64,000 nt of DNA from Stenotrophomonas mori (GTDB lineage Bacteria; Pseudomonadota; Gammaproteobacteria; Xanthomonadales; Xanthomonadaceae), in the NCBI RefSeq assembly GCF_023556335.1, contig NZ_JAIKTS010000004.1:192752-256751 (forward strand), written 5' to 3'. The notes below the pieces were generated by a model that saw nothing but the letters and a program-made list of their open reading frames with translations, was not told where the DNA came from and ran no database searches. The translations under genes and the position numbers were made by a program. Below are positions 45,188 through 54,363 of this stretch, in pieces. Within the stretch, counting starts at the first letter, position 1, and the number at the start of each line of letters is the position of its first letter.

Positions 45188-47692
45188 ATGCCCAAGCACC
45201 TGCTCATCGTCGAATCGCCCGCCAAGGCCAAGACGATCAACAAATACCTCGGCAAGGACTTCACCGTCCTGGCCTCGTATGGGCATGTGCGCGACCTGGT
45301 TCCCAAGGAAGGCGCGGTCGATCCCGAGCAGGGCTTCGCCATGCGCTACGACCTGATCGAGAAGAACGAAAAGCACGTCGAGGCCATCGCCAAGGCCGCC
45401 AAGAGCGCCGACGACATCTTCCTGGCGACCGACCCGGACCGCGAGGGCGAGGCGATCAGCTGGCACATCGCCGAGATCCTGAAGGAGCGCGGGCTGCTGG
45501 AGGGCAAGCCCATGCAGCGCGTGGTCTTCACCGAGATCACCCCGCGCGCGATCAAGGAGGCGATGGCCCAGCCGCGCGCCATCGCCGGCGACCTGGTCGA
45601 TGCCCAGCAGGCCCGCCGTGCGCTGGACTACCTGGTCGGCTTCAACCTCTCGCCGGTCCTGTGGCGCAAGGTGCAGCGCGGCCTGTCCGCCGGCCGCGTG
45701 CAGAGCCCGGCGCTGCGCATGATCGTCGAGCGCGAAGAGGAGATCGAGGCGTTCAAGGCCCGCGAGTACTGGTCGATCCAGGCCGACTGCGCGCATCCGA
45801 CCCAGCACTTCTCGGCCAAGCTCATCAAGCTGGACGGGCAGAAGTTCGAGCAGTTCACGATCACCGACGGCGACACCGCCGAGGCCGCCCGGCTGCGCAT
45901 CCAGCAGGCCGCCCAGGGGCGCCTGCACGTCACCGACGTCGCCAGCAAGGAACGCAAGCGGCGCCCCGCGCCTCCGTTCACCACCTCCACCCTGCAGCAG
46001 GAGGCCTCGCGCAAGCTCGGCTTCACCACCCGCAAGACCATGCAGGTGGCGCAGAAGCTGTACGAGGGCGTGGCGATCGGCGATGAGGGCACCGTCGGCC
46101 TGATCTCCTACATGCGTACCGACTCGGTGAACCTGTCGCAGGATGCGCTGGACGAGATCCGCGACGTGATCGCCCGCGATTTCGGCACCGCCTCGCTGCC
46201 CGACAAGCCCAACACCTACACCACCAAGAGCAAGAACGCGCAGGAAGCGCACGAGGCGGTACGCCCGACCTCGGCGCTGCGCACCCCGGCCCAGGTGGCC
46301 CGGTTCCTGTCCGACGACGAGCGCCGGCTCTACGAGCTGATCTGGAAGCGCGCGGTGGCCTGCCAGATGATCCCGGCCACGCTCAACACGGTCAGCGTCG
46401 ACCTCGCCGCCGGCAGCGAGCACCTGTTCCGCGCCAGCGGCACCACCGTCGTGGTGTCCGGCTTCCTGGCCGTCTACGAGGAAGGCAAGGACAACCGCAA
46501 CGCCGAGGACGAGGACGAAGGCCGCAAGCTCCCGGCGATGAAGCCCGGTGACAACGTGCCGATGGAGCGGGTCGCTGCCGAACAGCACTTCACCCAGCCG
46601 CCGCCGCGCTACACCGAAGCGGCCCTGGTGAAGGCGCTCGAGGAGTACGGCATCGGCCGTCCGTCGACCTACGCCTCGATCATCCAGACCCTGCTGTTCC
46701 GCAAGTACACCGAAATGGAGGGCCGCAGCTTCCGCCCCACCGACGTCGGCCGTGCGGTCAGCAAGTTCCTGTCCAGCCACTTCACCCGCTACGTCGATTA
46801 CGACTTCACCGCCAAGCTCGAGGACGAGCTGGACGCGGTGTCGCGCGGCGAGGAGGAGTGGGTGCCGTTGATGGAGCGCTTCTGGGGCCCGTTCAAGGAG
46901 CTGGTGAGCGACAAGAGCGAATCGCTGGATCGCACCGACGCCGGCAGCGCACGGGTACTGGGTACCGACCCGAAGAGCGGCAAGGACGTCAGCGCGCGTA
47001 TCGGCCGTTTCGGACCGATGGTGCAGATCGGCACCGTGGAGGACGAGGAGAAGCCCAAGTTCGCCTCGCTGCAGCCGGGCCAGAGCATCTATTCGATCTC
47101 GCTGGACGAGGCCCTGAAACTGTTCGACATGCCGCGCAAGCTCGGCGTCGACGCCAACGGCGAGGACGTGAGCGTGGGCATCGGCCGCTTCGGCCCGTTC
47201 GCCAAGCGCGGCAGCACCTATGCCTCGCTGAAGAAGGAGGACGATCCCTACAAGATCGACCTGCCGCGGGCGCTCTTCCTGATCGAGGAAAAGGAAGAGA
47301 TCGCGCGCAACCGCATCATCAAGGCCTTCGAGGGCTCGGAGATCCAGGTCCTGAACGGCCGCTTCGGCCCCTACATCAGCGACGGCAAGCTCAACGGCAA
47401 GATCCCCAAGGACCGCGAGCCCGCTTCGCTGACCCTGGCCGAGGTCGAGCAGCTGATGGCCGAGACCGGCAAGCCGGCACGCAAGGGCTTTGGCGCCAAG
47501 AAGACCGCGGCCAAGAAAACCGCGGTGAAGAAGGACGCGGCGCCGAAGAAGGCCGCGGCGAAGAAAGCGCCGGCCAAGAAGGCCGCGACCAAGAAGACCA
47601 CCGCCAAGAAGGCGGTCAAGAAAGCGGTCAAGAAGACCGTCGTCAAGAAGGCCGTGAAGAATACCGCCGACGACGACGCACCGCCGTTCTGA
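45188..47692 (+). CDS. topA: DNA topoisomerase I with lysine-rich C-terminal tail
   Basis: Type IA topoisomerase that relaxes negative supercoils. In 834 residues: Toprim domain (1-135) with VESPAKAKTINKYLG and the metal triad in DPDREGE; core domains with RVQSPALR and the catalytic tyrosine Y308 in SYMRTDS; then C-terminal DNA-binding repeats with GRFGP motifs (topoisomerase C-terminal repeat type) instead of the four-cysteine zinc ribbons of E. coli TopA; and a final Lys/Ala-rich tail from about residue 766 to the end, made of AAKK-type repeats. The tail should bind DNA or polymerase non-specifically. Same place after dprA/smg as in E. coli. Confidence 0.97.
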   Translation: MPKHLLIVESPAKAKTINKYLGKDFTVLASYGHVRDLVPKEGAVDPEQGFAMRYDLIEKNEKHVEAIAKAAKSADDIFLATDPDREGEAISWHIAEILKERGLLEGKPMQRVVFTEITPRAIKEAMAQPRAIAGDLVDAQQARRALDYLVGFNLSPVLWRKVQRGLSAGRVQSPALRMIVEREEEIEAFKAREYWSIQADCAHPTQHFSAKLIKLDGQKFEQFTITDGDTAEAARLRIQQAAQGRLHVTDVASKERKRRPAPPFTTSTLQQEASRKLGFTTRKTMQVAQKLYEGVAIGDEGTVGLISYMRTDSVNLSQDALDEIRDVIARDFGTASLPDKPNTYTTKSKNAQEAHEAVRPTSALRTPAQVARFLSDDERRLYELIWKRAVACQMIPATLNTVSVDLAAGSEHLFRASGTTVVVSGFLAVYEEGKDNRNAEDEDEGRKLPAMKPGDNVPMERVAAEQHFTQPPPRYTEAALVKALEEYGIGRPSTYASIIQTLLFRKYTEMEGRSFRPTDVGRAVSKFLSSHFTRYVDYDFTAKLEDELDAVSRGEEEWVPLMERFWGPFKELVSDKSESLDRTDAGSARVLGTDPKSGKDVSARIGRFGPMVQIGTVEDEEKPKFASLQPGQSIYSISLDEALKLFDMPRKLGVDANGEDVSVGIGRFGPFAKRGSTYASLKKEDDPYKIDLPRALFLIEEKEEIARNRIIKAFEGSEIQVLNGRFGPYISDGKLNGKIPKDREPASLTLAEVEQLMAETGKPARKGFGAKKTAAKKTAVKKDAAPKKAAAKKAPAKKAATKKTTAKKAVKKAVKKTVVKKAVKNTADDDAPPF

Positions 47693-47818
47693 GTGCGCGA
47701 CCCCCTTGCCGTCCCGGCAAGGGGCTGCCCGGCACTCCCGCACCAGGCGGTCTCTGGACAGCCTGCATGCCACGCCCGCCGCCACCCCGGCCCGGCGGGC
47801 CCCACAGCCCACCGACCG

Positions 47819-48394
47819 ATGACGATGCCGACCCTGCCCGACCGCGATCCCGCCACGCTCCTCCCGCCGCTGCGCGAGGGCGGCGTCATCGCCTACCCGA
47901 CCGAAGCCGTGTGGGGCCTGGGCTGCGATCCCGGCAACGAAGCCGCGGTGATGCGGCTGCTGGCGCTCAAGCAGCGCCCGGTCGGGAAAGGCCTGATCCT
48001 GGTCGCCGCCGAGGTGGCCCAGCTGGACGGCTGGGTACGCCTGGACGCGCTGACGGCCGAGCGCCGGGCCGCGGTGCTGCAGAGCTGGCCCGGCGCGCAT
48101 ACCTGGGTCGTTCCCGCCGGACCGCGCGCGCCGCGCTGGATCACCGGCGCCCACGACGGCATCGCGGTCCGGGTCAGTGCCCACCCCCAGGTATGCGCCC
48201 TGTGCCGGGCCTGGGGCGGGCCACTGGTCTCGACCAGCGCCAACCTTGCCGGCCAGCCCCCTGCACGCACGCGCGACCAGCTCGATCCGGCCCTGCTCGC
48301 GCACCTGGACGGCCTGCTCGACGGCGCCACCGGCGGCCAGGCCCAGCCCACCCGCATCCGCATCGCCGCCAACGGGCAGGTCCTGCGCGACTGA
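47819..48394 (+). CDS. tsaC: Threonylcarbamoyl-AMP synthase (short TsaC form)
   Basis: Makes threonylcarbamoyl-AMP from Thr, bicarbonate and ATP for the t6A modification at position 37 of ANN-decoding tRNAs. The 191-residue product has the YrdC fold motifs GGVIAYPTEAVWGLGCDP, KQRPVGKGLIL and the STSANLAGQP segment with the conserved Ser-Thr-Ser-Ala-Asn. It lacks the Sua5 C-terminal domain. It lies 126 bp after topA, in the same neighbourhood as in E. coli. Confidence 0.93.
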   Translation: MTMPTLPDRDPATLLPPLREGGVIAYPTEAVWGLGCDPGNEAAVMRLLALKQRPVGKGLILVAAEVAQLDGWVRLDALTAERRAAVLQSWPGAHTWVVPAGPRAPRWITGAHDGIAVRVSAHPQVCALCRAWGGPLVSTSANLAGQPPARTRDQLDPALLAHLDGLLDGATGGQAQPTRIRIAANGQVLRD

Positions 48395-48458
48395 AGCGCG
48401 CGTGCCGGCCCACGCCGCGCGCCCTTGCACCGCACGCCGCATGCGGCACCATGGCGCC

Positions 48459-49139
48459 ATGCGCGCCGACCTGCTCCTGCTGGCCACCCTTCTGACCCTG
48501 GCGTCTCCGTCGGTGCCGGCCGCGGGACCGCCCCCCGCCGACAGCGTGCGCGTGTACCGCTGCGTGGCGGCCGACGGCACCGTGGCGTTGCAGGATGCCC
48601 CGTGCGATGGCGGCCTGCGGCAGCAGGTGCGCGACCTGCCGCGCCCACAGCCGCCGCCGCGTCCGGCGCCCGCCCCGAGCACGCCTCCCCAACCACAACC
48701 GATCGAGCGCGAGGTGCGCATCGTCACCGTGCAGCCACCGCAACCGCTGTACGAGTGCCTTGCGCCCGACGGCGAGCGCTATACCAGCGACGACGGCCTC
48801 GGTCGACCGCGCTGGGTGCCACTGTGGGTCACCGGGCATGGCCCCCTCCCGCGCCATGCCCGGGCCAGCGTGTCAGGCCACTTCGGGGGCGGCTCGGGCG
48901 GCATCGCCGTCCAGGGTGGCACGGGCCCGACCCGGCCGCTGCCGGCCCTGGCCGGCGGCACCTGGGTCCGCGACAGCTGCCACCCGCTGCCGGCGCAGGA
49001 AGCCTGTGCCCGGCTGCGCGACCACCGTTGGACGCTGGTACGCCGCTACCACAGCGCCCTGCAGAGCGAACGCCAGGCCCTGACCCGGGAGCAGCGCGGC
49101 ATCGAAGCGCGTCTGGACCGCGACTGCGGAGGTCATTGA
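48459..49139 (+). CDS. Secreted DUF4124-type protein
   Basis: A 226-residue exported protein with a signal sequence (about 1-22) ending in VPAAG. A DUF4124-like segment follows (VYRCVAADGTVALQDAPC, about 31-48), the recurring Tyr-Arg-Cys to Asp-Ala-Pro-Cys pattern. After a Pro-rich linker a second related stretch appears (LYECLAPDGERYTSDDGLGRPRW), and four more cysteines in the C-terminal half could form disulfides. A periplasmic location is expected; function unknown. Confidence 0.82.
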   Translation: MRADLLLLATLLTLASPSVPAAGPPPADSVRVYRCVAADGTVALQDAPCDGGLRQQVRDLPRPQPPPRPAPAPSTPPQPQPIEREVRIVTVQPPQPLYECLAPDGERYTSDDGLGRPRWVPLWVTGHGPLPRHARASVSGHFGGGSGGIAVQGGTGPTRPLPALAGGTWVRDSCHPLPAQEACARLRDHRWTLVRRYHSALQSERQALTREQRGIEARLDRDCGGH

Positions 49140-49401
49140 CGCGCCGCCCCTCCCGCCCGACGGCACCGCCGCGGCGCAGGGACTGACGCCCGCAGCGGCG
49201 GCCCTCCGCGATGGGCCGCGAGCCGACAGGCTGTATGCATGCCCGGCCGCGCCGGACACCGCGCCCACGACCCTGTGCCGCACGGGCACCGGGACGCCCA
49301 CCACGGTACCCGTAGCGGCCAGTCCCGGATCCATCGCCGGGGCGGCACCCCCGTCGCCCGGACGGCGCGGCGCACCCGTGCCGGCGGAGGGCCGACGGCG
49401 C

Positions 49402-50175
49402 TCAGAAACCGTAGCGCAGGAACCCGCCGTCCACCGCGATGCACTCGCCGGTGACGTAGCTCGACGCCGGCAGGCACAGGAAACCGACCGCGGCGGCGAC
49501 CTCCTCCGGCTCGCCGATGCGGCGCATCGGCGTACGCGCGACCACCTCGTCGTAGTAGTCGGGATCGGACAGCGGCCCGGAGGTGCGGCGGGTGCGGATG
49601 TACCACGGCGCCACCGAGTTCACGCGGATGCCGTCCTCCGCCCATTCGCAGGCGAGGTTGCGGGTCATCTGCTGCAGCCCGGCCTTGGTCATGCCGTAGA
49701 CCACTCCGCTGCGCACATGGGTGATGCCGGAGACGCTGCCGACGTTGACGATGGCCGACGAGGCATGCCGGGTCAGCAGCGGGTGCGCATAGCGCGACAG
49801 CTCGAACGCCGAGAACAGGTTGGTCTCGAAGATCCCGCGCCACTCGTCCTCGCTGTAGTCGTTGGCCGGCCGGGTGACGTTGCCGCCGGCGTTGTTGACC
49901 AGCAGGTTCAGCCCCCCGTGGTCCTCGACCCAGTCCAGGATCGCGTGGCGGTCCTCGTCGTCGGCGACATCGGCCGACAGCCCGTGGATCCGGCGGTCGG
50001 GGTGTTCGTCGGCCAGTTCGTCGCGCACCTGAGCGAGGGCGTCGCCGTCGCGCGCCACCAGCAGCAGGTCGGCGCCGAAGCCGAGCAGCTCGCGCGCGAT
50101 CGCCAGGCCGATGCCGGCACTGGCGCCGGTGATCAATGCGGTCTGTCCGTCCAGCCGCCAGCGGTTCATGGTCAT
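49402..50175 (-). CDS. Short-chain dehydrogenase, tropinone-reductase-like
   Basis: A 257-residue [20 protein letters not shown] (cofactor loop), LLVARD (favouring NADP), [11 protein letters not shown], catalytic serine in NVGSVSG and YGMTK. The [25 protein letters not shown] segment is that of tropinone reductase-like oxidoreductases. Position 50175 is used as start because a -10-like TATCCT lies 7 nt upstream and no ribosome binding site exists; the next ATG (50169) is the alternative. The substrate is unknown. Confidence 0.87.
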   Translation of the reverse strand: MTMNRWRLDGQTALITGASAGIGLAIARELLGFGADLLLVARDGDALAQVRDELADEHPDRRIHGLSADVADDEDRHAILDWVEDHGGLNLLVNNAGGNVTRPANDYSEDEWRGIFETNLFSAFELSRYAHPLLTRHASSAIVNVGSVSGITHVRSGVVYGMTKAGLQQMTRNLACEWAEDGIRVNSVAPWYIRTRRTSGPLSDPDYYDEVVARTPMRRIGEPEEVAAAVGFLCLPASSYVTGECIAVDGGFLRYGF

Positions 50176-50182
50176 GCGCCAA

Positions 50183-50188
50183 AGGATA
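50183..50188 (-). promoter_or_regulatory. Candidate -10 element giving a leaderless SDR mRNA
   Basis: TATCCT on the minus strand ends 7 nt before the ATG at 50175 with no Shine-Dalgarno in between. No good -35 is visible. Confidence 0.45.
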
Positions 50189-50264
50189 CCGCCGCGCGCC
50201 GCCGCGGTCAGGAGGCCGCCCTGCTTCCACCGGCGGCGAACGGCGGCGTCCGCTCCCCAGAAAC

Positions 50265-50292
50265 GGCAACGCCGCCCGGAGGCGGCGCTGCC
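50265..50292 (-). terminator. Candidate sppA terminator
   Basis: On the minus strand GGCAGCGCCGCC pairs with GGCGGCGTTGCC (12-bp stem with one G-T pair, TCCG loop), followed by GTTTCT, 24 bp after the sppA stop. Confidence 0.65.
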
Positions 50293-50301
50293 GACAGGCC
50301 T

Positions 50302-50319
50302 GCGGTGGTGCCGGCCTAC
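50302..50319 (-). repeat. Partial GTAG-type repeat at the sppA stop codon
   Basis: GTAGGCCGGCACCACCGC on the minus strand shares the GTAG head and GGCACCACCG tail with the two elements at 2.7-2.8 kb but lacks the hairpin between. Its TAG is the sppA stop codon. Confidence 0.5.
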
Positions 50320-52223
50320 AGCCCGCAGAAACAATAGGCCAGGGTCTTCACCGGCGCGCCGTCGCGGTCCTTCACCGCGTCCTCGACGAAGCGCAGCTGC
50401 GTATCCAGCTCCGGCATCGTGCGCGCCAGCATCATCCGCGCCAGGCCCGAGTCGGACAACGCCCAGGCGCCTGCGCGGCTGCCGGCAAAGCCGCTCATGA
50501 ACTGCGCGAACGGGGTGGCGCCCTTCTCGATGTAGCGCACGCGGTAGGCGTCCGGGGCCCCCAGCCGTGCACGCTCGGCGGCATCGGCCACGGCGGCCTT
50601 GAGTCCGCCGAATGCGTCCACCAGCCCGCGCTCCTTGGCCTGCGCACCGCTCCACACGCGGCCGCGGGCGACCTCGTCGACCGCTTCCACGCTGCGGTCG
50701 CGGGCCTGCGCCACCTTGCCGGTGAAGTCGGCGTAGCCCTTGTCGATCACCGACTGGATCACCCGCCCCACCGCCGGGTCCATCGGCCGGGTCACGTCGA
50801 ACGCCCCGGCGAAGCGGGTGGTGCCCACGCCGTCGGTATGCACGCCGATCTTGTCCAAGCTGCGTGCCAGGTTGGGGATCATGCCGAAGATGCCGATCGA
50901 GCCGGTGATGGTCGATTCGTCGGCGTAGATGCGGTCGGCGTTCATGCTGATCCAGTAGCCGCCGGAGGCGGCCAGGTCGCCCATCGACACCACCACCGGC
51001 TTGCCCGCGGCCTTGAGCGCCTCCACCTCGCGGCGGATCTGCTCGGACGCGAACACTTCGCCACCGGGCGAGTCCACCCGCAGCACCACCGCCTTGACGT
51101 CGTCGTCCTCGCGGGCCTCGCGCAACAGCGCCGAGGTCGAGATGCCGCCAACGCGGCCCGCCGGCAGGTCGCCGCCGGCGATCTCGCCCTCGGCCACCAC
51201 CACCGCGACCTGCGGACGCTTGTCGATCGGCGAACGCCGCGCGTCGATCTGGGCCAGGTAGTCGCCCAGCGCGACCTGGCGGAAACCGCCGTCGGCATCG
51301 CTGTCGGCGACCCCGCGCTCGGTGAGCAGCGCCTCCACTTCCTCGCGGGTCTTCAGGCCGTCCACCAGCTTCTGCTGCAGCGCGAAGCGCGCCAGGTCGC
51401 CGCCGGCCGCGGCGATGCCCTCGGGCAGGGTGTCGATGCCCGCCGCCAGTTGCGCGGCATCCAGCTTGCGCGCCCCGGCGATATCGCCCAGGTAGCGCTG
51501 CCAGACATCGTTCATCCAGAACAGGTCGGCTTCCTTGGCCTCCGCCGACGCCGCGTCGAGCACGTAGGGTTCGGCGGCGGACTTGTACTCGCCCACCTTG
51601 AACAGGTGCACGTCCACGCCCAGCTTGTCCTGCAGGCCGGCGCGGAAATACTGCCGGTAGCGGCCCAGACCCTCCAGCAGCACGCTGCCCATCGGGTCCA
51701 GGTAGATCTCGTCGGCCTGCGCCGCCAGCAGGTACTGCGACTGGCTCATGTTCTCGCTGTAGGCCACCAGCTGCTTGCCCGAGGCGCGCAGCTCCTGCAG
51801 CGCCGCGGCCACCTCGCGCATCGAGGCGAAGCCGGACGGCTGCAGCTTGTCCAGGTGCAGCACCACCCGCTCGATCTTCTTGTCCGTGCGCGCCGCATCG
51901 ATGGCGCGCACCAGGTCGCGCAGCTGGATTTCCTCGGCGTTGCTCTCACCGACCAGGCGCGCCAGCGCGCGGCTGACCGGATCGATGCTGTACTGCTCCA
52001 CCAGCCGTCCTTCCGGCGCGATCACCAGCGTGGTGCGGTCGTGCAGCACCTTGGCCGACGACGCGCCCTTGCCCATGGCCACCATGAACACGATCAGCAC
52101 CAGGAACAGCAGGCCGAAGAACATCAGGTTGAGGATCAACCGCCGGGTGAAGTTCATCACGTCCCACAGCCCGACGAAGAAGCGGGCGATGGGGTTGCGG
52201 GGAGGAATCGGTGGCGGGTTCAT
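50316..52223 (-). CDS. sppA: Signal peptide peptidase SppA, 67-kDa type
   Basis: Membrane-bound serine protease that degrades cleaved signal peptides. The 635-residue product has one N-terminal transmembrane helix (about 30-55) and two tandem SppA/ClpP-like domains. The catalytic pair typical of the E. coli enzyme is present: K214 in [11 protein letters not shown] of the first domain and S420 in DLAASGGYW of the second. GGAG at 6 nt spacing precedes the ATG at 52223 and decides the start over the longer frame. A GTAG-type repeat meets the stop codon and a hairpin terminator follows. Confidence 0.96.
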   Translation of the reverse strand: MNPPPIPPRNPIARFFVGLWDVMNFTRRLILNLMFFGLLFLVLIVFMVAMGKGASSAKVLHDRTTLVIAPEGRLVEQYSIDPVSRALARLVGESNAEEIQLRDLVRAIDAARTDKKIERVVLHLDKLQPSGFASMREVAAALQELRASGKQLVAYSENMSQSQYLLAAQADEIYLDPMGSVLLEGLGRYRQYFRAGLQDKLGVDVHLFKVGEYKSAAEPYVLDAASAEAKEADLFWMNDVWQRYLGDIAGARKLDAAQLAAGIDTLPEGIAAAGGDLARFALQQKLVDGLKTREEVEALLTERGVADSDADGGFRQVALGDYLAQIDARRSPIDKRPQVAVVVAEGEIAGGDLPAGRVGGISTSALLREAREDDDVKAVVLRVDSPGGEVFASEQIRREVEALKAAGKPVVVSMGDLAASGGYWISMNADRIYADESTITGSIGIFGMIPNLARSLDKIGVHTDGVGTTRFAGAFDVTRPMDPAVGRVIQSVIDKGYADFTGKVAQARDRSVEAVDEVARGRVWSGAQAKERGLVDAFGGLKAAVADAAERARLGAPDAYRVRYIEKGATPFAQFMSGFAGSRAGAWALSDSGLARMMLARTMPELDTQLRFVEDAVKDRDGAPVKTLAYCFCGL

Positions 52224-52287
52224 GGACGCTCCAGAAGAGGCTTGTTGCAACGCAGGATACCCATAGCTGGGGCAATCGGCATGCGCT

Positions 52288-53658
52288 TCACGTCACGGGG
52301 TCCGCGGGCTGGAACAACCGCCGGCTGCTGACCCGCAGGCGCCAGCCCATCAACACCGCCGCCACGGACAGGCCCATGATCAGGCCGACCCACATGCCCT
52401 GCGGCCCCCAGCCCAGGCCCAGGCCCAGGCCGCTGCCGAGCGGCATGCCCACGCCCCAGTACGCGAACATGGCGATGAACATCGGCACCCGGGTGTCCTT
52501 GAGCCCGCGCAGCGCGCCGGCGGACAGCACCTGGATGCCGTCGGGCAGCTGGAAGGCCGCCGCATACAGCAGCAGCGCGGAGGCCAGCGCCGCCACCGCC
52601 AGGTCGTCGGTGTACAGGCGGACCACCGCGCTGTGCCCGAGCAGCAGCACGGTGATCGACAGCAGCTGCGTGACCATCACGATGGCGTAGCCGGCCCAGG
52701 TGGCGCGGCGCACCCCCGCCGGGTCGCCGCCGCCCACGGCGTGGCCGACCCGCACGGTGGTGGCTTCGGCCACGCCCATCGGGATCATGAAGCACAGCTG
52801 GGCGACGTTGATCGCGATCTGGTGCGCGCTGGCCTCGACCGCGCCGATGCGCCCGATCAGCAGCGCGGTGATGATGAACAGCCCGCCTTCCATCAGCACG
52901 GTGATGCCGATCGGCAGGCCGGTGCGCAGCAGGTCCCAGATCGCCCGCCAGCGCGGCGGCTCGAAGCGTCCGAACAGCTGCAGGTGGGCGAACCGGCGGG
53001 TCTTCCACAGGTAGGCCGCGAACCCCAGCGCCTGCACCCACATCGTCACCGACGACGCGATGCCCAGGCCGCGCGCGCCCAGCTCCGGGAAGCCCAGCCG
53101 GCCGTTGCACAGCACATACCCCAGCGGACCCAGCACCAGCAGGCCGCCGAAGCCGAGCACCATGGTCGGCAGCGTCCAGTGCATGCCCTCGCTCAGGTAG
53201 CGCATGCAGAAGTACAGCGTCAGCGCGGGCACGCCCCAGCGGATGGCGTGCAGGAAGTCGGTGGCGCCCGGCACGATCTCCGGCGCGATGCCGAACGCCG
53301 GAAGGAAGCCCGGGACCACGCTGAGGAACAGGAACATCAGCGTGCTCAGGCCCACGCCCAGCCACAGTGCCTGGCGGAACAGGGGACCGATCTCGCGCTC
53401 GCGCCCGGCGCCGTGCAGCTGCGACACCGAGGCGGTGAGCGAGATCAGCGTGCCGATCGGCACCAGCATCGGCAGCCACAGCAGGGCCGTGCCGATGCTG
53501 ACCGCGGCGAAGGTGGCGGTGCCGTGGTGGCCGGCGATGGTGTTGTCGACGAATGCGATCAGGCCGGTCGAGACATGGCCCAGGACCAATGGCAACGCGA
53601 GCGACCCCGTGGCGCGCACTTCCTGGTGGAAGCGCGGCGTGGCGGTAAGGGTGGTCAT
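52288..53658 (-). CDS. MATE-family multidrug/cation efflux protein (NorM-like)
   Basis: A 456-residue inner-membrane antiporter with 12 predicted helices in two homologous halves. The first helix bears LALPLVLGHVSTGLIAFVDNTIAGHHGT, and the second half starts GLPIGITVLMEGGLFIITALLIGRIG, the usual MATE repeat. NorM-type members exchange Na+ or H+ for drugs. Start taken at 53658; the longer frame adds 37 non-conserved residues. It lies 64 bp upstream of sppA. Confidence 0.93.
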   Translation of the reverse strand: MTTLTATPRFHQEVRATGSLALPLVLGHVSTGLIAFVDNTIAGHHGTATFAAVSIGTALLWLPMLVPIGTLISLTASVSQLHGAGREREIGPLFRQALWLGVGLSTLMFLFLSVVPGFLPAFGIAPEIVPGATDFLHAIRWGVPALTLYFCMRYLSEGMHWTLPTMVLGFGGLLVLGPLGYVLCNGRLGFPELGARGLGIASSVTMWVQALGFAAYLWKTRRFAHLQLFGRFEPPRWRAIWDLLRTGLPIGITVLMEGGLFIITALLIGRIGAVEASAHQIAINVAQLCFMIPMGVAEATTVRVGHAVGGGDPAGVRRATWAGYAIVMVTQLLSITVLLLGHSAVVRLYTDDLAVAALASALLLYAAAFQLPDGIQVLSAGALRGLKDTRVPMFIAMFAYWGVGMPLGSGLGLGLGWGPQGMWVGLIMGLSVAAVLMGWRLRVSSRRLFQPADPVT

Positions 53659-53793
53659 ACGGGAAAAGACACGGACTGCGGCCGGCGCGGGACGCGCTGT
53701 TGCCGGGTCGTGGAAGCGGCCTATTGTAAAGGCAGGCGGGGGCGAAGAGGAGTGAACGGTGCCTGTCACGGCGACCGCCGCGAGGCGGCCCGG

Positions 53794-54363
53794 CTACCGC
53801 CCCTCGACCCGCCGCCGCAGCCAGGCTCCGCGGTCGGCGGCGGCGACGGCCAGCAGCTGCTCGCGCAGCCGCGCCCGCTCCTGCGGCGGCGTACGCTGCG
53901 ACAGCACCGCCAGCAACCGCAGGTGCTCGGCATCGAGCTGGTGCAGCAGGGCCAGCATCGGCGCGCGCTGCGTATCGGGCAGGTAGCCCAGCAGCGGCTG
54001 CAGTTGGGGGTACACCGCGCCCAGCTTCGGGCCAAGCCGCCAACCGTCGCGGTACAGCCGGTCCAGGTCCAGGAAGCGGGCGTGCAGAGCGTCGCGTTCC
54101 GCGCCCGGCAGCGCCGCCACCGCGGCCGCCGCCCGGCGCACCCGCTGCCGCTCGCTCTCCGGCAGGGCCCGCCAGGCCGCGTAGCGCGCACGCAGATCCT
54201 GCTGGCGCGCCGGCGGCAATGCCGCCCAGCGCTGCTGTGGATCCAGGGCCTCGGGCACCGGGATGGCGCGCTCGCCGGCACCCGGAAGCCCGGTCGCCGG
54301 CGCGGCCTGCGTCAATGCCGGCAACAGCACCAACAGCAGCAGGCGCGGCTCAATCCTCGTCAT
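53794..54363 (-). CDS. DUF3106-type exported protein
   Basis: A 189-residue protein with an N-terminal signal sequence (about 1-20, MTRIEPRLLLLVLLPALTQA). The rest is helical with the DUF3106 pattern of alternating short helices rich in Leu, Arg and Ala (QQRWAALPPARQQDLRARYAAWRALPESERQRVR and LQPLLGYLPDTQRAPMLALL). It overlaps the upstream sigma-like gene by 14 bp and is probably cotranslated with it. Function unknown; the pairing with a sigma-like gene is conserved in beta- and gammaproteobacteria as far as I recall. Confidence 0.8.
   Translation of the reverse strand: MTRIEPRLLLLVLLPALTQAAPATGLPGAGERAIPVPEALDPQQRWAALPPARQQDLRARYAAWRALPESERQRVRRAAAAVAALPGAERDALHARFLDLDRLYRDGWRLGPKLGAVYPQLQPLLGYLPDTQRAPMLALLHQLDAEHLRLLAVLSQRTPPQERARLREQLLAVAAADRGAWLRRRVEGR

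Noticed and set aside
47490..47680. Tandem DNA repeat resembling a CRISPR or minisatellite
   Set aside because: The periodicity comes from Lys/Ala codons of the TopA tail; units are irregular and there are no spacers.
45143..48727. A 1194-codon open reading frame on the minus strand opposite topA and tsaC
   Set aside because: It is a by-product of GC-rich coding DNA; topA and tsaC on the plus strand have full family motifs, and the antisense product shows none.
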